Of a DNA stretch of 64,000 bases, positions 34,478 to 44,925 are shown in pieces. The DNA comes from Ruegeria sp. ANG-S4. GTDB taxonomy: Bacteria; Pseudomonadota; Alphaproteobacteria; Rhodobacterales; Rhodobacteraceae. The stretch lies in the NCBI RefSeq assembly GCF_000814005.1, contig NZ_JWLK01000002.1, forward strand, positions 186,001 through 250,000. The letters run 5' to 3'. Numbering within the stretch: the stretch's first letter is position 1; each line of letters opens with the position of its first letter. A program made the translations under genes and the position numbers. The notes under the pieces were generated by a model that worked only from the letters and a program-made list of their open reading frames with translations, ran no database searches and had not been told where the DNA came from.

Positions 34478-35427
34478 GACCTAAAGGCGCTGACGGGCTT
34501 TCCGAACTCGCGCAGAAATGACCGCCCCATCGAAGAAGCACCTGAAAAACCGCATCGCATTGCGATTTGTTCTGCACTCAGCCGCGTTTCCTGCGCCAGA
34601 TAGCGTGCATGTTGTAAGCGGTAGAGCCGGTAGTATTTGCCCGGGGTCATTCCCAGCGCGTCCGAGAAAGCCCGGTTCAGGCTGCGTTCCGATATGGCAA
34701 CGCGATCGGCCAGTTCGAATGTGGTCAGCGGTCGCTCGACATTTTCGGCTATGACATTCAAGGCGTCCAACACTTTGGGTGAACCGCGGTCGATCAGGTG
34801 CTTGGCACCGCGCTGCGATGCGTTTTGCCTTGCGGGATCAAAAAGAAACATGTTCGACGCGTCAAATGCTGCGGCTGGACCAAACATATCTTGAATCAGA
34901 TCCAGCATCAGGTCCAGGGCTGTGCTTGCGCCTCCACATGTCATGATTTTGCCGGTGCGAACAAAACGTGCGGTCGTTACATTGACGCCCGGAAAAGCCT
35001 CGGCAAATGCGTCCAGTTCCTGCCAGTGTATCGTTGCACTATGCCCGTCCAAAAGCCCGGCTTCGGCCAAAAGCCATGCCGCCGTATCCAGGGCCAAGAC
35101 ACGTTTCGCATTTCGTGCCGCTTGCCGAATTTCAGCAACCAGTTGTTTTTTTGCCTGCGCCCGTACACGGTAGCCAGCGACAACAACTAAAATCCCATTT
35201 GTCATCTCTGGGTCGAAGCTTCGGTCAGGTGAGATTGTCAGCCGGGATGAGCTTTGAATGGTCTCGCCTCGAAGCGTCGTAACCTCCCATTCAAGGTTGG
35301 CAATGGCGGACCGCATGTGGACATCGCGCAGCGGTTCAAGCGCGTTGGCCAGAACCATATTTGAAAATCCCTCGAGAAGTAGGAACTCGAATTTGTAAGG
35401 GGCGGTTGGCGAGAAATGGTTAGTCAT
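34474..35427 (-). CDS. Second GlxA-family transcriptional regulator
   Basis: This 317-residue protein is the same length as its convergent neighbour but diverged in sequence. It has a DJ-1/PfpI-like domain (about 10-190; FLLLEGFSNMVLANALEPLRDV, LALDTAAWLLAEAGLLDGHSATIHW, then MTCGGASTALDLMLDLI) and a C-terminal AraC domain (FELADRVAISERSLNRAFSDALGMTPGKYYRLYR, IAMRCGFSGASSMGRSFLREFG). The catalytic Cys of true proteases in the DJ-1 fold is not evident, consistent with a sensing role. The last 4 bases of the two genes overlap. It may regulate the same CoA pathway or another betaine pathway; upstream of it lies only the end of the gabD gene. Confidence 0.87.
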   Translation of the reverse strand: MTNHFSPTAPYKFEFLLLEGFSNMVLANALEPLRDVHMRSAIANLEWEVTTLRGETIQSSSRLTISPDRSFDPEMTNGILVVVAGYRVRAQAKKQLVAEIRQAARNAKRVLALDTAAWLLAEAGLLDGHSATIHWQELDAFAEAFPGVNVTTARFVRTGKIMTCGGASTALDLMLDLIQDMFGPAAAFDASNMFLFDPARQNASQRGAKHLIDRGSPKVLDALNVIAENVERPLTTFELADRVAISERSLNRAFSDALGMTPGKYYRLYRLQHARYLAQETRLSAEQIAMRCGFSGASSMGRSFLREFGKPVSAFRS

Positions 35428-35536
35428 TGACGAATAAAGTACCGAGGACGGCGCCGTTTTGAAAGAACGGTCTGTCTGCCCCGGTCGTGCGGATTGCGCA
35501 CGTACCGATCTGACAACAACGGAGATCGTTGCCTTG

Positions 35537-35562
35537 GACCGGGTCCAATTCAGAACCCGGTC
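35537..35562. terminator. Hairpin downstream of gabD
   Basis: GACCGGGT and ACCCGGTC form an 8-bp stem with a 10-base loop, starting 15 bases past the gabD stop on the minus strand. No T-run follows, so it is only a possible terminator; it lies upstream of the GlxA-type gene start on the other side. Confidence 0.4.
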
Positions 35563-35576
35563 AACCGCGAAGCGTA

Positions 35577-37043
35577 TCAGGCCTCGGCTTCAATGCCGCC
35601 CATGCACAAGTACTTCATTTCCATGAATTCATCCAAACCGTGATGTGACCCTTCACGGCCCAGCCCTGACATCTTGACGCCGCCAAATGGCGCAATCTCG
35701 GTTGAAATCAGGCCTGTGTTGATGCCGACCATACCATAATCCAGCGCTTCGGACACGCGCCACACCCGTGCAAGATCGCGGGAATAGAAATACGAGGCCA
35801 ACCCGAATTCGGTGTCATTTGCCGCTGCGATGGCTTCGGCTTCTGACTCGAATTTGAACAAAGGTGCGACGGGGCCAAAGGTTTCCTCGGTGGTTACAGC
35901 CATGTCCGAGGTCACATCCGTCAGGATCGTGGGTTGATAGAACGTACCGCCCAATTCGTGCGGCTTGCCGCCCAATGCGACTTTGGCACCCTTGGCCGTT
36001 GCATCTGCCACATGCTCTTCGACTTTTTCCAGCGCGGCCTGATCGATCAGCGGGCCAAAGACGACGCCTTCGTCAAACCCGTTTCCGGTGGTCAAAGTGG
36101 CCACTTTTCCAGCCAGTTTTTCGGCGAAGGCGTCATAGACGCCGCTCTGAACGTAAATACGGTTCGCGCAGACACAAGTTTGCCCGTTGTTCCGAAACTT
36201 GGCGATCAACGCGCCTTCGACCGCGGCATCCAGATCGGCATCCTCGAAAACGATGAACGGCGCGTTGCCGCCCAGTTCAAGTCCCAGTTTTTTGATTGTC
36301 GGCGCACATTGTTCGTACAGTAGCGCGCCAATCTCGGTCGAGCCCGTGAAAGTCAGCTTTTTCACGATCTTGCTGGACGTCATTTCTCCACCAATGCCGC
36401 GCGCAGAGCCGGTTACGACTGAAAACAAGCCGGCCGGCAAACCGGCGCGTTCGGCCAAAACCGCAAGGGCAACGGCCGAAAACGGTGTCTGGCTTGCTGG
36501 TTTTAGGACCATGGAACACCCGGCAGCAAATGCAGGCCCCGCCTTGCGGGTGATCATGGCATTCGGGAAATTCCACGGTGTGATTGCAGCCACCACGCCG
36601 ATGGGTTGCTTGATCGTCAGGATTCGTTTGTCGCCAGCATGGGGAGGCGTGACTTCGCCATAGGCGCGCCGGGCCTCTTCAGCGAACCATTCAACAAAGC
36701 TTGCCCCATAGGCGATCTCGCCCTTTGCCTCGGCCAGGGGTTTGCCCTGTTCCGCAGTCAGGATCGCTCCCAGATCGTCCTGGTTTTCCATCATCAGATC
36801 AAACCAGCGTCGCAGCACATTGCTGCGCTCTTTTGCGGTGCGTTTGGCCCATCCGTGACGGGCTTGTTCCGCAGCCTCGATTGCCGAACGGGTCTCTTCG
36901 GCCCCAAGGTTAGGCACATACCCGATCAACTCGCCCGTGGCGGGGTTCGTAACGGCCAACCCGGTGTCCGCGTCTGCTTCGATCCAGTTCGAACCGACCA
37001 GAGCCGCCTGACGCAGCAGACTGGGATCTTTTAGTGACAGCAT
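35577..37043 (-). CDS. gabD: NAD(P)-dependent succinate-semialdehyde dehydrogenase
   Basis: This 488-residue aldehyde dehydrogenase oxidises succinate semialdehyde to succinate (GABA and related catabolism). Visible are the Rossmann region ITPWNFPNAMITRKAGPAFAAG, the Glu motif ELGGNAPFIVFEDAD, the catalytic Cys in GQTCVCANRIYVQ, and the C-terminal PFGGVKMSGLGREGSHHG that marks the GabD subgroup. Length matches family members (about 480-490). No GABA transaminase is adjacent, so it appears as a single gene. Related substrates such as glutarate semialdehyde are possible. Confidence 0.92.
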   Translation of the reverse strand: MLSLKDPSLLRQAALVGSNWIEADADTGLAVTNPATGELIGYVPNLGAEETRSAIEAAEQARHGWAKRTAKERSNVLRRWFDLMMENQDDLGAILTAEQGKPLAEAKGEIAYGASFVEWFAEEARRAYGEVTPPHAGDKRILTIKQPIGVVAAITPWNFPNAMITRKAGPAFAAGCSMVLKPASQTPFSAVALAVLAERAGLPAGLFSVVTGSARGIGGEMTSSKIVKKLTFTGSTEIGALLYEQCAPTIKKLGLELGGNAPFIVFEDADLDAAVEGALIAKFRNNGQTCVCANRIYVQSGVYDAFAEKLAGKVATLTTGNGFDEGVVFGPLIDQAALEKVEEHVADATAKGAKVALGGKPHELGGTFYQPTILTDVTSDMAVTTEETFGPVAPLFKFESEAEAIAAANDTEFGLASYFYSRDLARVWRVSEALDYGMVGINTGLISTEIAPFGGVKMSGLGREGSHHGLDEFMEMKYLCMGGIEAEA

Positions 37044-37325
37044 GAGAATTTCCCTGACTTAACGTGACAACTCGCTGATACGCGGGACAGAATGCAGTTG
37101 TAAAGTTCAGTGTCGCGCAAGAGCAATTTGACGTGATCGGACGCAAACGATGAACCGTGCGAGGGTCATGGATTATTGAATGGCTTCAAGGCTCACAAAA
37201 CGCCCGGTATCCTGTAAGGCATGGCAAGCAGCCGCGCCCGTTTGATTCGCTGTGTGGCTCTCAAAAAAGCCGGTCGAGATCTGCGGTAACGGAAGCAACC
37301 AATTAACATTGGGTAACGGAAAACA

Positions 37326-38582
37326 ATGCAAGACAAAGAGTTTCTGACATCATTGTTTGAGGCCGCTGTGAAAGCTGCCGACCCATTGGCGGCGCTGCGT
37401 GCGCATGTACCCGATCCGCCGAAGGGGCGCACGGTTGTGATCGGCGCAGGGAAAGGTGCGGCGCAGCTTGCACGCGCGTTTGAAACTCTGTGGTCCGGGC
37501 CCGTGTCGGGCACAGTCGTGACGCGATACGGCTATGGTGCCACGTGCGACCGGATTCGAGTGCTGGAAGCAGCCCACCCGGTTCCGGATGCCGCCGGCTT
37601 ACAAGCCGGTGAAGCGTTAATGCAGGAGGTTTCGGATCTTGGACCTGACGATCTCGTGGTGGCGCTGATCTGTGGCGGCGGCTCGTCCTTGCTGCCCTGT
37701 CCGCCAAACGGACTGTCTTTGGAAGACGAGCAGGCGTTGAATACCGCGCTTTTGGCTTCGGGTGCTCCGATCTCGGCCATGAATGCAATTCGTAAACATG
37801 TCAGCGGCCTTAAGGGCGGAAGGTTGGCGGCGATGGCGCATCCCGCGCGTGTAGTTTCGCTCGTGGTATCGGATGTGCCGGGTGATGATCCGGCGCAGGT
37901 CGCCTCTGGCCCGACGGTCCCGGATGCGGTGTCCCGACTAGACGCGCTGAATCTGATCGAGGACCATCATATCGCGCTTCCGGATAACATCTTGGCTCAC
38001 TTACTGACGACGGCCGCTGACGCGCCTTCTCCAGACGACTTATGTTTCGCACAAAACGAAGTCCGTGTGGTGGCATCTGCCGGGTTATCTTTGGATGCCG
38101 CTGCTGCCCTTTCGCGGGCGCAGGGGATTCCCGCCGTCATCCTGTCTGACGCGATTGAGGGCGAGGCCCGCGACGTTGGGCGTGTTCATGCGGCGATTGC
38201 CCGCGAAGTCGCGAATAAAAACCGCCCGTTTGAAAAGCCTATTGTCATTCTTTCAGGTGGCGAAACAACGGTCACGTTACGCGGGCAAGGCCGCGGCGGA
38301 CGAAACACCGAGTTTCTGCTTGCGCTTGCTCAGGAACTTGACGGAAGCCGGGGCATCACGGCACTGGCTGCCGACACGGATGGCATCGACGGTTCGGAAG
38401 ACAATGCGGGTGCGTTTGTCGATGGCACCAGTTGCGCGCGCATGCGGGCGAAAGGGCGAAACCCGGCGGCGGACCTTGCGGGAAACGATGCGTTTTCCGC
38501 GTTTGAAGCGATCGGAGATTTGTTTTCACCCGGTCCAACCGGGACAAATGTGAACGATTTTCGAGCGATCCTGATCCGCTGA
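37326..38582 (+). CDS. Glycerate 2-kinase (DUF4147/MOFRL family)
   Basis: This 418-residue enzyme would phosphorylate D-glycerate to 2-phosphoglycerate. It has the N-terminal DUF4147 region ([72 protein letters not shown]). The C-terminal MOFRL domain follows ([52 protein letters not shown]). All hallmark motifs are intact. It precedes GAPDH by about 210 bases in the same direction, a link to the serine/glyoxylate and lower glycolytic routes. Also called GckA or TtuD in other bacteria. Confidence 0.93.
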   Translation: MQDKEFLTSLFEAAVKAADPLAALRAHVPDPPKGRTVVIGAGKGAAQLARAFETLWSGPVSGTVVTRYGYGATCDRIRVLEAAHPVPDAAGLQAGEALMQEVSDLGPDDLVVALICGGGSSLLPCPPNGLSLEDEQALNTALLASGAPISAMNAIRKHVSGLKGGRLAAMAHPARVVSLVVSDVPGDDPAQVASGPTVPDAVSRLDALNLIEDHHIALPDNILAHLLTTAADAPSPDDLCFAQNEVRVVASAGLSLDAAAALSRAQGIPAVILSDAIEGEARDVGRVHAAIAREVANKNRPFEKPIVILSGGETTVTLRGQGRGGRNTEFLLALAQELDGSRGITALAADTDGIDGSEDNAGAFVDGTSCARMRAKGRNPAADLAGNDAFSAFEAIGDLFSPGPTGTNVNDFRAILIR

Positions 38583-38795
38583 AGCCATGCGACAATGTCG
38601 GTGCTGTTTGCTGACCGGCATCGCACCGCCGCCATGACCCGGCAAAAAAAGTCAAAGATCTGGAATGCGCTGTTTTGTTGACAAATCACCTTGAATTGTG
38701 ATTGTTAGCGATAACAGGGTTTGGCGCTGGCGGCGTTTGAAACACGGTTGCGGGCCGAACCCCATTCCGCATGGAAATTCCTCAAGGAGGCGAAC

Positions 38796-39797
38796 ATGAC
38801 CGTAAAGGTTGCCATCAACGGATTTGGGCGCATTGGCCGCTGCGTACTGCGATCATTGGTTGAAGCTGGGCGCAACGACATTACCGTCGTCGCCGTCAAC
38901 GATTTGGGTCCGGTTGAAACCAATGCGCACCTGCTGAAATATGACAGCGTTCATGGTGCGTTGAACGCTGAAATCAAAGTCGAAGGCGACAATATCATGG
39001 TCGGCGGCCGCGAAATCCGTGTCAGCGCCGAACGCGACCCGTCCAAGCTGGCCTGGGACGATGTAGACGTCGCGTTGGAATGTACCGGCATTTTCACGAA
39101 ACGCGACGCGGCCGTTCAGCATCTTGAGAACGGGTCAAAGAAAGTTCTGATCTCGGCGCCCGCAAGCGGAGCAGACAAGACCGTCGTGTTCGGCGTGAAC
39201 CACGCCAGCCTGACCGGCGGCGATGTGGTTGTCTCTAATGCAAGCTGCACGACCAATTGCCTCTCGCCTGTTGCCAAGGTTTTGGACGACGTGTTCGGAA
39301 TTGAGACCGGCTATATGACCACGGTTCACTCTTATACCGGTGATCAGCCGACCTTGGATACGATGCACAAAGACCTGTACCGCGCGCGCGCTGCGGCCAT
39401 GTCGATGATCCCGACTTCAACCGGCGCGGCCCGGGCGGTTGGAGAGGTCTTGCCGCAGCTCAAAGGGCGTTTGGACGGTTCTGCAATTCGTGTTCCGACC
39501 CCGAATGTGTCAGCCGTGGACCTGTGTTTCATGCCCAAGCGTGCAGCGTCCGTAGATGAGGTCAACGACGCGATCCGCGCAGCTGCCGAAGGTGAGATGA
39601 AAGGCGTTCTTGCGGTAACGGACGAACCCTTGGTTTCGGCTGATTTCAATCACAACCCGCATTCGTCGATCTTTGCCACGCAGCAGACGCGCCTGACGGA
39701 TGGCGGCATGATGCGCATTCTCAGCTGGTACGACAACGAGTGGGGGTTCTCGAACCGCATGTTGGACACGGCCTGCGCGATGGCCGCTACGAACTAG
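38796..39797 (+). CDS. gap: Glyceraldehyde-3-phosphate dehydrogenase, type I
   Basis: This 333-residue enzyme of glycolysis/gluconeogenesis has an N-terminal NAD-binding motif INGFGRIGR, catalytic Cys in SNASCTTNCL with the partner His in TVHSYTGDQ, phosphate-site STGAARAVGEVLPQLKGRLDG and C-terminal SWYDNEWGFSNRM. ATG at 38796 is preceded by AAGGAGG at ideal distance; the longer frame to 38721 is not conserved-like. It is convergent with glpD, with 13 bases between stops, so the glycerol and triose-phosphate genes are grouped here. Confidence 0.96.
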   Translation: MTVKVAINGFGRIGRCVLRSLVEAGRNDITVVAVNDLGPVETNAHLLKYDSVHGALNAEIKVEGDNIMVGGREIRVSAERDPSKLAWDDVDVALECTGIFTKRDAAVQHLENGSKKVLISAPASGADKTVVFGVNHASLTGGDVVVSNASCTTNCLSPVAKVLDDVFGIETGYMTTVHSYTGDQPTLDTMHKDLYRARAAAMSMIPTSTGAARAVGEVLPQLKGRLDGSAIRVPTPNVSAVDLCFMPKRAASVDEVNDAIRAAAEGEMKGVLAVTDEPLVSADFNHNPHSSIFATQQTRLTDGGMMRILSWYDNEWGFSNRMLDTACAMAATN

Positions 39798-39810
39798 ATC
39801 CCCCGATCTC

Positions 39811-41382
39811 TTAGGTGGCTGCGCTTCGTTTAGAGTGCAGCCACTCTTCAAGCTTGGTGACCTGCGATTTCGACAGGCGCAGTCCCAACTTGCTGCGACG
39901 CCACAGGATGTCATCGGCACGAAGGGCATATTCCTTGTCGATCAGCCAATTCACTTCGCGCTCGGTCAATGTTGCTCCGAAGTCTTGGCCCAAGTCTTCT
40001 GCTTTGCTGCACCCGTCCAACAGCAAAAACGCGTCGGTCCCATAGGCCTTGATCAGCCGCAAGGCCCACCGATCGCTCAGGAACGAAAACTTTCGGCGCA
40101 ATTCATCGACAAGGTCCGAAACGCCATCCACGGGGAAGTCGCCGCCAGGCAAAGGTACACCCGCCGTCCAGCGCCCGGGCAGGTCCGGTAGCTCTTTGCT
40201 GATCTGTTCCAACGCATCTTCAGCCAGCCGCCGGTAGGTCGTGATCTTGCCGCCAAAAACGTTTAACGTCGGCGCCCCGCGGCTGGTATCCAACTTTAGC
40301 ACGAAATCCCGCGTCGCCGCCGTGGCACTGCGCGCGCCATCGTCATAAAGCGGGCGCACGCCGGAATAGGTCCAAACGACATCGGCCTCGGAAATTGGAT
40401 TCTCAAGATACTGATTGATGAAGTTGATCAGATAATCGCGTTCCTGCGGCGTGCATTCGGGGCGGATCGATGCATCCTCGTGATCGGCGTCTGTCGTGCC
40501 GATCAGCGTAAAGTCTGTTTCATAGGGGATGGCAAAGATGATGCGCCCGTCGGTTCCCTGGAAGAAATAGCACTTTTCATGGTCGAACAGGCGGCGTGTC
40601 ACGATGTGACTGCCGCGCACCAGTCGGACGCCTTCGGCGGTATTGCTTTTCAACGTTCCACGCAGCACATCGCCGACCCATGGGCCAGCGGCATTCACGA
40701 CCATCTTTGCGCTGCGGATCGCGGTGGCTCCGGTTTGGGTGTTCTCGGTATGCACCTTCCAGAGCCCATCTTCGACTTCGGCAGAAAGACATTTCTCGCG
40801 CGTCAGGATTTCGGCACCACGCTGCTCTGCGTCCCGTGCATTCAAAGCCACGAGACGCGCGTCTTCGACCCAACAGTCCGAGTACTCGAACGCTTTCTCA
40901 AAATGTGGTTTGAGCGGTTCGCCTTCTGGACCGGACCTGAGATCAACGCTGGTTGTCCCGGGCAAAATCTTCCGCCCACCCAGATGGTCGTACATGAACA
41001 GGCCAAGCCGGATCAGCCAGGGCGGCCTCCGCCCCTTCATCCAAGGCATAACGAAGCCCAGCAGACGTGATGTCGGTGTTGACGCATCGAACCGCATGCT
41101 GTGGTGGTACGGCAGAACAAAACGCATGGGCCACGAGATATGCGGCATCGCCTGCAACAGCGTTTCGCGTTCGATCAGAGATTCACGGACCAGATGAAAC
41201 TCGAAATACTCCAGATACCTAAGTCCACCGTGAAACAGCTTGGTCGATGCACTGGACGTCGCAGAGCCGATGTCATCCATCTCGACCAGACAAACCCGCA
41301 GCCCACGTCCCGCTGCATCGCGGGCGATACCGCAGCCATTTATGCCGCCGCCGATCACAAGTAGATCATAGGGTTCCGCCAT
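39811..41382 (-). CDS. glpD: Aerobic glycerol-3-phosphate dehydrogenase
   Basis: This 523-residue, FAD-dependent, membrane-associated enzyme oxidises sn-glycerol-3-phosphate to dihydroxyacetone phosphate and passes electrons to quinone. The FAD motif GGGINGCGIARDAAGRG is at the N-terminus. SATSSASTKLFHGGLRYLE, NAAGPWVG, YETDFTLIGTTDADHEDASI, YSGVRPLYDDGA and GGKITTYRRLAEDAL follow in family order. ATG at 41382, behind CAGGAGC, is chosen over the longer frame to 41451. It is divergent from the GlpR-type repressor, with operator-like sequence between. No glpK or glpF is in the window. Confidence 0.95.
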   Translation of the reverse strand: MAEPYDLLVIGGGINGCGIARDAAGRGLRVCLVEMDDIGSATSSASTKLFHGGLRYLEYFEFHLVRESLIERETLLQAMPHISWPMRFVLPYHHSMRFDASTPTSRLLGFVMPWMKGRRPPWLIRLGLFMYDHLGGRKILPGTTSVDLRSGPEGEPLKPHFEKAFEYSDCWVEDARLVALNARDAEQRGAEILTREKCLSAEVEDGLWKVHTENTQTGATAIRSAKMVVNAAGPWVGDVLRGTLKSNTAEGVRLVRGSHIVTRRLFDHEKCYFFQGTDGRIIFAIPYETDFTLIGTTDADHEDASIRPECTPQERDYLINFINQYLENPISEADVVWTYSGVRPLYDDGARSATAATRDFVLKLDTSRGAPTLNVFGGKITTYRRLAEDALEQISKELPDLPGRWTAGVPLPGGDFPVDGVSDLVDELRRKFSFLSDRWALRLIKAYGTDAFLLLDGCSKAEDLGQDFGATLTEREVNWLIDKEYALRADDILWRRSKLGLRLSKSQVTKLEEWLHSKRSAAT

Positions 41383-41555
41383 CGTTTCGCTCCTGTGGTT
41401 TCGCATTCGCGCAGCCCGTAAATCGCAAAAAACGAGCAGAAAAGGAAGCAAAATTCTTTCGTTTGAGTTCGATGGTTATAATAATCTGTAATTAATGGAA
41501 AATTTTTACTGAAACGGCGCTGTTTTTTGTATCTCAGTGTGTCGGACAGGAAAAA

Positions 41556-41608
41556 CGAACATCGGTATTTGCGATTCTGTTGGATTTTCAGTAAATGTTC
41601 GAACGTTC
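41556..41608. promoter_or_regulatory. Candidate GlpR operator half-sites between glpD and glpR
   Basis: CGAACAT at 41556-41562 and ATGTTCG at 41595-41601 (within ATGTTCGAACGTT) match the two halves of the known E. coli GlpR operator core ATGTTCG/CGAACAT. They lie in the divergent glpD-glpR region, 22-75 bases ahead of the repressor start. The spacing is unlike a single tight E. coli site, so these may be parts of two sites. The match is by eye. Confidence 0.45.
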
Positions 41609-41629
41609 AGACCCGTTTCGGTGCAGATC

Positions 41630-42409
41630 ATGGTGCAGACACTTCGAAAACCCGAGATAATCAACATTGCCCGGCGCGAGGGCAAGGTAACAGTTGACAC
41701 TCTGGTCGCATATTTCGGCGTGACGCCGCAGACGATCCGGCGTGATTTGACTGAATTGGCTGAAGCCGGCCAGTTGGAACGTGTACATGGCGGCGCGATC
41801 CTGCCTTCGAACACCACCAATATCGGCTATGCGGATCGCCGCGAGCTGAATCAGGCATCAAAGGTGGATATTGCGCGAGAGTGCGTTAAGCACATTCCCA
41901 ATGACTGCAGTCTGTTTCTGAACATCGGAACCACGACCGAAGCCGTTGCAACCGAACTGCAGGGACACAGCGGCCTGTTGGTGGTGACCAATAATCTAAA
42001 CATAGCCGTGATCCTGTCCAATCACCCCGAGATTGAGGTCGTTGTCGCAGGCGGCAGCCTTCGCGTGTCAGATGGCGGCATGGTCGGTGATTTGACACGT
42101 CAGGCTGTTTCGCAATTTCGGTTCGACTATGCCGTCATCGGTTGCTCTGCCTTGCACGAAGAGGGTGATATCTTGGACTTTGACCTGCGTGAAGTTGGAA
42201 TAAGCAAGGAAATCATCAGTCGCAGCGACAAGGTTTTGCTGGCCGCTGATGCGTCAAAATTCGACCGCAAAGCGCCCGCCCGCATCGCATCCGTTGCCGA
42301 TGTAACCATGTTTGTTACCGATCAGGTGCCGCCGCCGCGTTGCCAAGCCCTTTGCGCACAGGCCGGAACAGAAATCTCAGTTGCGCTACCGAGTCGGGGC
42401 AGGGGTTAA
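41630..42409 (+). CDS. glpR: DeoR-family repressor of glycerol-3-phosphate metabolism
   Basis: This 259-residue regulator has an N-terminal DeoR helix-turn-helix (about 5-57; RKPEIINIARREGKVTVDTLVAYFGVTPQTIRRDL, ERVHGGAI) and a C-terminal sugar-phosphate-binding DeoRC domain (about 75-235; SLFLNIGTTTEAVATEL, VVTNNLNIA, VVVAGGSLRVSDGGMVGD, LAADASKFDRKAP). These, and its position divergent from glpD, support GlpR, which releases DNA on binding glycerol-3-phosphate. ATG at 41630 gives the family N-terminus; the upstream frame to 41537 covers the operator region. It is convergent with tex (16 bases apart). Confidence 0.9.
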   Translation: MVQTLRKPEIINIARREGKVTVDTLVAYFGVTPQTIRRDLTELAEAGQLERVHGGAILPSNTTNIGYADRRELNQASKVDIARECVKHIPNDCSLFLNIGTTTEAVATELQGHSGLLVVTNNLNIAVILSNHPEIEVVVAGGSLRVSDGGMVGDLTRQAVSQFRFDYAVIGCSALHEEGDILDFDLREVGISKEIISRSDKVLLAADASKFDRKAPARIASVADVTMFVTDQVPPPRCQALCAQAGTEISVALPSRGRG

Positions 42410-42425
42410 CGCCCGCCCGCGGCGA

Positions 42426-44732
42426 TCACTTGCCCTTGGATTTGAATGCTGACGCAAGCGCGTCGCTCATCGCGTTGTTGTGGGACGAACCACCGCTCTT
42501 TGGGTGTCTGGCCCCTTTTCCTGCCGCGTCCCGCGACGGTCGGGACCGGGCATGCACCTCGGACTTGTTTGGTTTGCCACCGTCTTTACGCATGCTCAAT
42601 CCGATACGCTTTCGAGGAACGTCAACCTCGACAACGCGGACTTTGACGACCTGACCGGTTTTGACGACATCATGCGGATCTTTGACAAACCGATCCGCCA
42701 ACTGGCTGACATGAACCAATCCGTCCTGATGGACACCAATATAGACAAAGGCCCCAAATGCCGCAACGTTCGTCACAGTCCCTTCCAGCATCATTCCCGG
42801 CCTGAGATCGGTGATTTCTTCAATGCCGTCCGTAAAGGTTGCGGTGACAAAACTGGGTCGCGGGTCACGTCCGGGCTTTTCAAGCTCCGCAAAGATGTCG
42901 CGCACTGTCGGCAAGCCGAACATCTCGTCAACAAACTGCTCAGCTTTCAGATCACGCAGGACCCCATCCTGTCCCATGATCTGGCGGATGTCCCGGCCAC
43001 AAGCTGCGACAACCCTGCGCGCAACGTCATAGGCTTCGGGGTGGACCGAAGACGCGTCCAAGGGTTCGGACCCGTCCCGGATGCGCAAAAAGCCGGCGCA
43101 TTGTTCAAACGCCCGCGGACCCAATCGGGCGACCTTCATCAACTCTGTGCGGGATGCAAACGCGCCATTCTGATCGCGATGGGCAACGATCGCTTCGGCC
43201 AAACCCGGTCCTAAACCTGACACATGGGACAAAAGCGGAGCGGATGCGGTATTCAGATCAACGCCAACCGCGTTCACCACGTCCTCAATCACCGCTGCCA
43301 AGGACTGAGACAGCCGATGCTGGTCAACATCGTGCTGATATTGCCCTACACCGATGCTTTTTGGCTCGATCTTGACCAATTCAGCCAAGGGATCCTGCAA
43401 TCGCCGTGCGATTGAAACCGCCCCGCGCAAGGAAACATCAAGGTCCGGAAATTCCCGTGCAGCCAGTTCTGACGCGGAATAGACCGACGCCCCGGCCTCG
43501 GAGACAATGATCTTTGTCGGTGCTTTCACCGTATTTGGCAGCATGGACAAAGCATCTGCAACCAAGCGTTCAGTTTCGCGGCTGGCAGTTCCGTTTCCGA
43601 TTGCTATCAGCTCGATCTTGTGGGTCGAGATCAAACTCAGGATCGTCGCCTGAGCGCCGCGCAGATCGTTCCGGGGCTGGAACGGGTACAGGGTGTCTGT
43701 CGCCAACAATTTCCCGGTCGGATCAACGACGGCGGCCTTGACGCCGGTGCGAATCCCGGGGTCCAAACCCAGCGTGGCTCGGGGCCCTGCCGGAGAGGCA
43801 AACAGCAGGTCTTTGAGGTTGCGCGAAAACACCTGAATCGCTTCTTCCTGCGCACGGCTGCGAAGATCGGCCATAAGCTCGACCATCATCGAAAGCGACA
43901 GTTTCACCCGCCAGGTCCAGCCCGCCATTTTTCGCAGCCATTCATCGCCGGGACCCTGACCGCGCGTCTCCAGATGCGCTGCCACGATGTTCTCGGCCTG
44001 CGCGGAACCCGTTTCCGGGTCCGGCGCAATATCCAGCGTCACGATCCCTTCTTTCGATGCGCGCAGCATTGCCAGAGCACGGTGCGACGGCACTTTGGAC
44101 CAAGGTTCGGAATGGTCGAAGTAGTCGCTGAATTTGGCACCTTCCTGTTGTTTTCCATCGACAACTTTGGATGACAGCAGTGCCTCACGGTGCATGAACG
44201 CCCGTAGCTTGCCAAGAAGGTCGGCGCTCTCCGTCAGTTGTTCGGCTATGATATCGCGTGCACCGTTCAACGCGTCCTTGGCCGTGGGTACCGCATCCGT
44301 CAGGTAGGGTTGTGCCAGTGCCTCGGGGTCTGCGTTTCTGTCCGCCAGAATGCCGTTTGCAAGCGGTTCCAGCCCATTTTCACGCGCGATCATCGCTTTG
44401 GTTCGGCGCTTGGGTTTGTAGGGAAGATAGATGTCTTCCAATTGCGCTTTGGTTTCGGCACCGGCGATGGATATTCGAAGAACTTCGGTCAGTTTGCCCT
44501 GATCGCGGATTGAGTTCAGAATCGAGTCGCGACGTGCCTCAAGCTCTCTCAGGTAGGTCAGCCGATCCGACAGTATCCTGAGTTGCGTGTCGTCCAGACC
44601 GCCCGTCACCTCTTTGCGATAACGTGCCACAAAAGGCACTGTGGACCCATCATCCAAAAGCCCAACTGCCGCATTAACCTGATCCGGACGCGCGTTGATT
44701 TCTGCGGCTATGGTACGAGCGATACGATCCAA
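42426..44732 (-). CDS. tex: Tex-family RNA-binding transcription accessory protein
   Basis: This 768-residue protein has the Tex N-terminal helical region (about 1-200; [17 protein letters not shown]), a YqgF/RNase H-like domain (about 325-455; [17 protein letters not shown]) and helix-hairpin-helix motifs (about 490-560; [20 protein letters not shown]). A C-terminal S1 RNA-binding domain follows (about 640-710; [36 protein letters not shown]), then a basic tail. This is complete. It starts with TTG at 44732, six bases after GGAGG; no better ATG exists. Tex proteins affect transcription and toxin or virulence gene expression in several bacteria, but the exact role here is unknown. Confidence 0.95.
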   Translation of the reverse strand: MDRIARTIAAEINARPDQVNAAVGLLDDGSTVPFVARYRKEVTGGLDDTQLRILSDRLTYLRELEARRDSILNSIRDQGKLTEVLRISIAGAETKAQLEDIYLPYKPKRRTKAMIARENGLEPLANGILADRNADPEALAQPYLTDAVPTAKDALNGARDIIAEQLTESADLLGKLRAFMHREALLSSKVVDGKQQEGAKFSDYFDHSEPWSKVPSHRALAMLRASKEGIVTLDIAPDPETGSAQAENIVAAHLETRGQGPGDEWLRKMAGWTWRVKLSLSMMVELMADLRSRAQEEAIQVFSRNLKDLLFASPAGPRATLGLDPGIRTGVKAAVVDPTGKLLATDTLYPFQPRNDLRGAQATILSLISTHKIELIAIGNGTASRETERLVADALSMLPNTVKAPTKIIVSEAGASVYSASELAAREFPDLDVSLRGAVSIARRLQDPLAELVKIEPKSIGVGQYQHDVDQHRLSQSLAAVIEDVVNAVGVDLNTASAPLLSHVSGLGPGLAEAIVAHRDQNGAFASRTELMKVARLGPRAFEQCAGFLRIRDGSEPLDASSVHPEAYDVARRVVAACGRDIRQIMGQDGVLRDLKAEQFVDEMFGLPTVRDIFAELEKPGRDPRPSFVTATFTDGIEEITDLRPGMMLEGTVTNVAAFGAFVYIGVHQDGLVHVSQLADRFVKDPHDVVKTGQVVKVRVVEVDVPRKRIGLSMRKDGGKPNKSEVHARSRPSRDAAGKGARHPKSGGSSHNNAMSDALASAFKSKGK

Positions 44733-44925
44733 GGGGTCCTCCTGAACTTGGGTTGAAGGGCCGTTCTATCCGTCACGCCTCACGGGGGAAAGAACCAGTT
44801 TTCGCTTGGCGGCGGGTTTCGGCCTTAACCTGATGTCACATCTGCACAAAATCTGCACGACACCTGCGCGATCATCTGCACCGCGAGCGGCCAGATATGG
44901 CTTCACAAAATCTATGGAGCAGAAA

